Below, piece by piece: positions 4,715 through 7,201 of a stretch of 7,201 bases of DNA; positions within the stretch are counted from its first letter, which is position 1, and each line of letters begins with the position of its first letter. Location of the stretch: contig PLKY01000213.1 in NCBI GenBank assembly GCA_003140785.1, positions 1-7,201 on the forward strand, given 5' to 3'. A program made the position numbers and the translations under genes. This stretch comes from Acidobacteriaceae bacterium. GTDB lineage: Bacteria; Acidobacteriota; Terriglobia; Terriglobales; Acidobacteriaceae. The notes beneath the pieces are model-generated. The model was not told the DNA's origin. It saw nothing but the letters and a program-made list of their open reading frames with translations, and ran no database searches.

Positions 4715-5860
4715 TCAAGCACCCCAGACTTCGCGGGCGGTTTCAACAACCAGCTTGAGCTTGGCCCACTGATCGGCTTCCGTCAGCTCGTTGCCTTCCA
4801 TCGTTGAAGCAAATCCGCACTGCGGACTCAAAGCCAGTTGTTCGAGCGGTAGCACCTTCGCGGCTTCGTTGATGCGCCGCAGCAAGTCTTCCTTGTGTTC
4901 GAGCTGCGGTCTTTTACTGCTCACCAACCCGAGCACCACGATCTTGCCTTTGGGCACAAGCTTCAAGGGCTCGAAGCTCCCCGAGCGCTCGTCGTCGTAT
5001 TCGAGTAGGAACCGGTCAACAGCCAGCTCGTGGAACAGCCTTTCGGCGATGGCCTCGTAGCCTCCCTGCGCATACCAATGGCTGCGGTTGTTTCCACGGC
5101 ACAGGTGAATCGCCAGCGTGACGTCGGGGTGGCGCGCAGCGGCGAAGCACGCATTGTCCGCGCGCAGCGACGCTGTCAGCATGGCGCCGGTGTCAACGCG
5201 CAACTCCGTCTTCATCCAGTCGCACCACTTGGCATCGAGGAAATAGCTGTAGCGCGGCGCGTCGATCTGCAAGTAGGAAACACCGCCACCGGCAAGCTCC
5301 TTCAAATCATCGGTCATGATGTCCGTGACAGCGTCGAGTAACGCAAATGGATCGCGATAGACCGCGTCAGTGACTCCGTATTTGAATGAGATGGCGGGAA
5401 ACTGCGTAGCACTGGGCAGCGTCATCTTAATCGGTCCCGGCGCATGCTCGCGCAGGTAGGGCAGTTCGTGTCCGGTCAGTGGACTGCGCTGCTTCAGCGG
5501 CGCGTTTACGATGCCGGTGATACTGCTGACCGCGGCCGGTTTCGCGGCGGCTTTGTTTTTCTTGTCCTCATCCCACTGCCGCGCGACCGCATCGCCCAAA
5601 TCGAACCCGTCCACGGCGTCGGTAAAGTCGCTCATGAAGTTGCTGCGGCGCAGTTCTCCGTCGGTAAAAACGCCCAGTCCCAGATCCTTCTGCATTCCAA
5701 GAACCCGGGCAATGTGCCGGTCTTCGAGGGCACGAAGCTGCTCGGCAGGCATGTGGTTCTGCCGTGCCTGAAGAATCTCGGGAGCGCGCAAAAAGCTGCC
5801 GACATGATCGGCACGGTAGGTTGAGGTTGCGCTGGAAGTCGCGGGCGTGAGCGTGGCCAT
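4715..5860 (-). CDS. Cobalamin-independent methionine synthase-like methyltransferase (MetE C-terminal domain family)
   Basis: Full MetE transfers a methyl group from methyltetrahydrofolate-triglutamate to homocysteine. This 381-residue protein corresponds only to the catalytic C-terminal barrel (YxjG/YxjH-like) and lacks the N-terminal MetE domain. The zinc ligands are visible: H252 and C254 in IHLCRGNN, E287 in LLEYDDERSG, and C348 in SPQCGF. Other family features are RADHVGSFLRAPEIL near the N-terminus, FTDGELRRSNF at 65-75, and YLQIDAPRYSYF at 196-207. A charged Lys/Ala-rich stretch at 97-110 looks like a surface insertion. ATG 5860 follows AAGGAG at 6-nt spacing. A TTGCGC/TATGCT pair (18-bp spacer, minus strand, about 5915-5885) is a weak promoter candidate. 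The methyl donor and true substrate cannot be told from sequence. Confidence 0.85.
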   Translation of the reverse strand: MATLTPATSSATSTYRADHVGSFLRAPEILQARQNHMPAEQLRALEDRHIARVLGMQKDLGLGVFTDGELRRSNFMSDFTDAVDGFDLGDAVARQWDEDKKNKAAAKPAAVSSITGIVNAPLKQRSPLTGHELPYLREHAPGPIKMTLPSATQFPAISFKYGVTDAVYRDPFALLDAVTDIMTDDLKELAGGGVSYLQIDAPRYSYFLDAKWCDWMKTELRVDTGAMLTASLRADNACFAAARHPDVTLAIHLCRGNNRSHWYAQGGYEAIAERLFHELAVDRFLLEYDDERSGSFEPLKLVPKGKIVVLGLVSSKRPQLEHKEDLLRRINEAAKVLPLEQLALSPQCGFASTMEGNELTEADQWAKLKLVVETAREVWGA

Positions 5861-5957
5861 GGAGGGCTCCTTGTCGCAGAAAGCATACAGTCGGCCTCAA
5901 ACCATGCGCAATGCAGAGGTTTTTCGAACCCGGAGGCGTGTCAGTCCGGCTGCGCGC

Positions 5958-6338
5958 TTAATTCTCAGGTCGGTTCAACATGCTAAGCAGATCCCTGGGA
6001 TGAATCGGCTTTGCAAGCATTTCGAAGCGATAGCCCTGCGCCTTTGCGCGGTCCAGCAGGTCGGCCGTCGATGCCTGGCCGGAAAAGAGAATGACCCGGC
6101 AGGCCGGCAGCACCTCAGCGATTTGCATCGCCACATCGATTCCTGAAACCCCGCGCATGATCACATCGGTGAGCAGCACGTCAGGTTGGAACTCCGATGC
6201 CACCGGGACCGCATGCTCCCCGCTAAATAACGCCTTGGCTTCAAATCCACTCGCGTTCAGGATTTGCGCCAGAGTACTCGCGATCATGTGCTCGTCGTCA
6301 ACGATGAGGACACGTAGGCCTTTACGATCATTCGGCAC
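5958..6338 (-). CDS. Single-domain response regulator (CheY-like receiver)
   Basis: This is a stand-alone phosphoacceptor domain of 126 residues with no output domain, so it probably acts through protein contacts or in a phosphorelay. The active site is complete: acidic D14 D15 E16, phosphoacceptor D58 in LLTDVIM, S86 in ILFSG, and K110 in LAKPI. The aromatic switch residue expected three positions before the lysine is Met107 here. The start is GTG at 6338, giving MPNDRKGLRVLIVDD, with an AGGGAAGG site just upstream; no ATG fits. No histidine kinase is in the window. It sits 79 bp downstream of the Bax inhibitor-like gene and 97 bp upstream of the methyltransferase gene, all on one strand. 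Confidence 0.92.
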   Translation of the reverse strand: MPNDRKGLRVLIVDDEHMIASTLAQILNASGFEAKALFSGEHAVPVASEFQPDVLLTDVIMRGVSGIDVAMQIAEVLPACRVILFSGQASTADLLDRAKAQGYRFEMLAKPIHPRDLLSMLNRPEN

Positions 6339-6354
6339 AGGCCTTCCCTTTAGG

Positions 6355-6383
6355 AGCTGAGTTGGATAGCTGAGCTAAGGATA
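6355..6383. repeat. Short direct repeat and palindrome upstream of the response regulator
   Basis: AGCTGAG occurs at 6355-6361 and again at 6368-6374, each followed by a purine-rich stretch ending GGATA. The second copy lies in the palindrome TAGCT-G-AGCTA (6367-6377). The site is 17-45 bp upstream of the GTG start, a position where an operator could lie. No regulator is suggested by the sequence. Confidence 0.35.
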
Positions 6384-6417
6384 CCCGATGTCCGGCTCGA
6401 ATTCCGTTTCTCGTCGC

Positions 6418-7188
6418 TTAATTCCGGCTGCGCATCTTGGACAACAAACGCAGGATCTCCAGATAGAGCCAGACCAGCGTCACCATGATGCCGAAGGCCC
6501 CATACCACTCCATATATTTGGGAGCCCCGTTGCTCACGCCTTGCTCGATGAAATCGAAATCCAGAACCAGATTGAGCGCTGCAATCGCGCACACAAACAG
6601 GCTGAAAACAATCCCGATCGTACTGCCGCCGTTGATTGCCAGGAACTGAATGTGGAAGAAGCCCAGCAGCATTTCAAGCAGGTAGAAAACCATAATGCCG
6701 CCTGTAGCGGCGATCACGCCGAGCCGAAACTTCTGCGTCACCTTGATCATTCCTGAGCTGTAGGCCAGCAGGAGCACCAACAGCGTCCCGAACGTCAGAC
6801 CTACGGCCTGTACAGCAATGCCGGGATAGCGGAAATCGAAGATGGCCGAGAGGCCGCCGAGCACCAGGCCTTCGAGCAGAGCGTAAAGCGGGGCTGTTAC
6901 AGGTGACCATTCTTTTTTAAAAACCGTAACCATAGCCACAACAAATCCGCCCAATGCGCCAACCAGCAGATAGGGCGCGATGTCGGCCATATCGCGCGAC
7001 TGCACAAAAAGATGCCATACCCAGGCCGCCGTAGCCATCGCAAACACGAGCAGAATACCGGTCTTGTTCACGGTGCCGCTCAGAGTCATGCGCGCCGCAG
7101 CATCGATCATGCCGCCATAACCGCTGCCGGGCAGGTTCTGGAACGTCTTGCTGCCAAGGGCAGGATTAGATGTCTTCATCAAAGGCAT
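6418..7188 (-). CDS. Bax inhibitor-1/YccA-type integral membrane protein
   Basis: The 256-residue protein has the start of the longer bacterial BI-1 family (Pfam Bax1-I): KTSNPALGSKTFQN at 5-18, then MTLSGTVNKTGILL at 34-47. Seven hydrophobic segments follow, around 44-63, 70-90, 98-117, 123-144, 156-178, 190-209 and 229-250. The conserved tail NLVLDFDFIEQGVSNGAPKY (206-225), MEWYGAF and WLYLEILRLL is clear. Better-studied relatives are pH-sensitive Ca2+ leak channels or regulators of membrane proteolysis; the role here is not known. E244 sits where smaller BI-1 relatives have an aspartate, which I recall as usual for this subfamily. ATG 7188 follows GGAGA at 7-nt spacing. The gene is complete at both ends. 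Confidence 0.92.
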   Translation of the reverse strand: MPLMKTSNPALGSKTFQNLPGSGYGGMIDAAARMTLSGTVNKTGILLVFAMATAAWVWHLFVQSRDMADIAPYLLVGALGGFVVAMVTVFKKEWSPVTAPLYALLEGLVLGGLSAIFDFRYPGIAVQAVGLTFGTLLVLLLAYSSGMIKVTQKFRLGVIAATGGIMVFYLLEMLLGFFHIQFLAINGGSTIGIVFSLFVCAIAALNLVLDFDFIEQGVSNGAPKYMEWYGAFGIMVTLVWLYLEILRLLSKMRSRN

Positions 7189-7201
7189 TTGAATTTCTCC
7201 A

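Noticed and set aside
5915..5945. tRNA-like T-arm (GGTTCGAA) on the minus strand between the response regulator and methyltransferase genes
   Set aside because: No pairing T stem, acceptor stem or anticodon arm could be built around it.

Overview
The window reads as chromosomal DNA of a moderately GC-rich bacterium, most probably an Acidobacteriota (Terriglobia/Koribacter-like) genome. The pointers are a secreted VWFA-domain protein of the kind expanded in that phylum, acidobacterial-looking L10 and L1 proteins, a TnpA-only IS200-like element with REP-type hairpin ends, and 7-nt-period repeats in the spacers. The assignment comes from recognising sequence features, not from a search.

Region 1 (1-2494, minus strand) is the ribosomal-protein/RNA polymerase cluster, transcribed right to left: rplA (L1), rplJ (L10), rplL (L7/L12) and the first 87 codons of rpoB. 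Both the rplA-rplJ and rplJ-rplL gaps are long (about 220 bp). Each carries two facing arrays of a roughly 7-nt repeat that could fold the mRNA into long imperfect hairpins. A GC-rich hairpin lies between rplL and rpoB. The usual upstream partner rplK (L11) is absent; instead rplA has a credible sigma70-type promoter and a structured leader. The visible RpoB N-terminus looks more proteobacterial than acidobacterial, which needs checking as transfer or assembly chimera.

Region 2 (2659-3581) holds a 58-residue unannotated small ORF on the minus strand and then a compact mobile element. The element is an IS200-like HUH/Y1 transposase gene on the plus strand, between perfect 25-bp inverted REP hairpins, with a second, inner pair of palindromes (GTCCC-ATA-GGGAC type) mirrored at both ends.

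Region 3 (3728-4678, plus strand) is a secreted VWFA-domain protein with an altered MIDAS motif. It converges, 36 bp apart, on a minus-strand gene for a stand-alone cobalamin-independent methionine-synthase-like methyltransferase (4715-5860).

Region 4 (5958-7188, minus strand) encodes a single-domain CheY-like response regulator and a seven-helix Bax inhibitor-1/YccA-type membrane protein. The three minus-strand genes from 7188 down to 4715 are co-oriented with 79- and 97-bp gaps, but they share no obvious pathway. No tRNA, rRNA, CRISPR array or strong intrinsic terminator was found.
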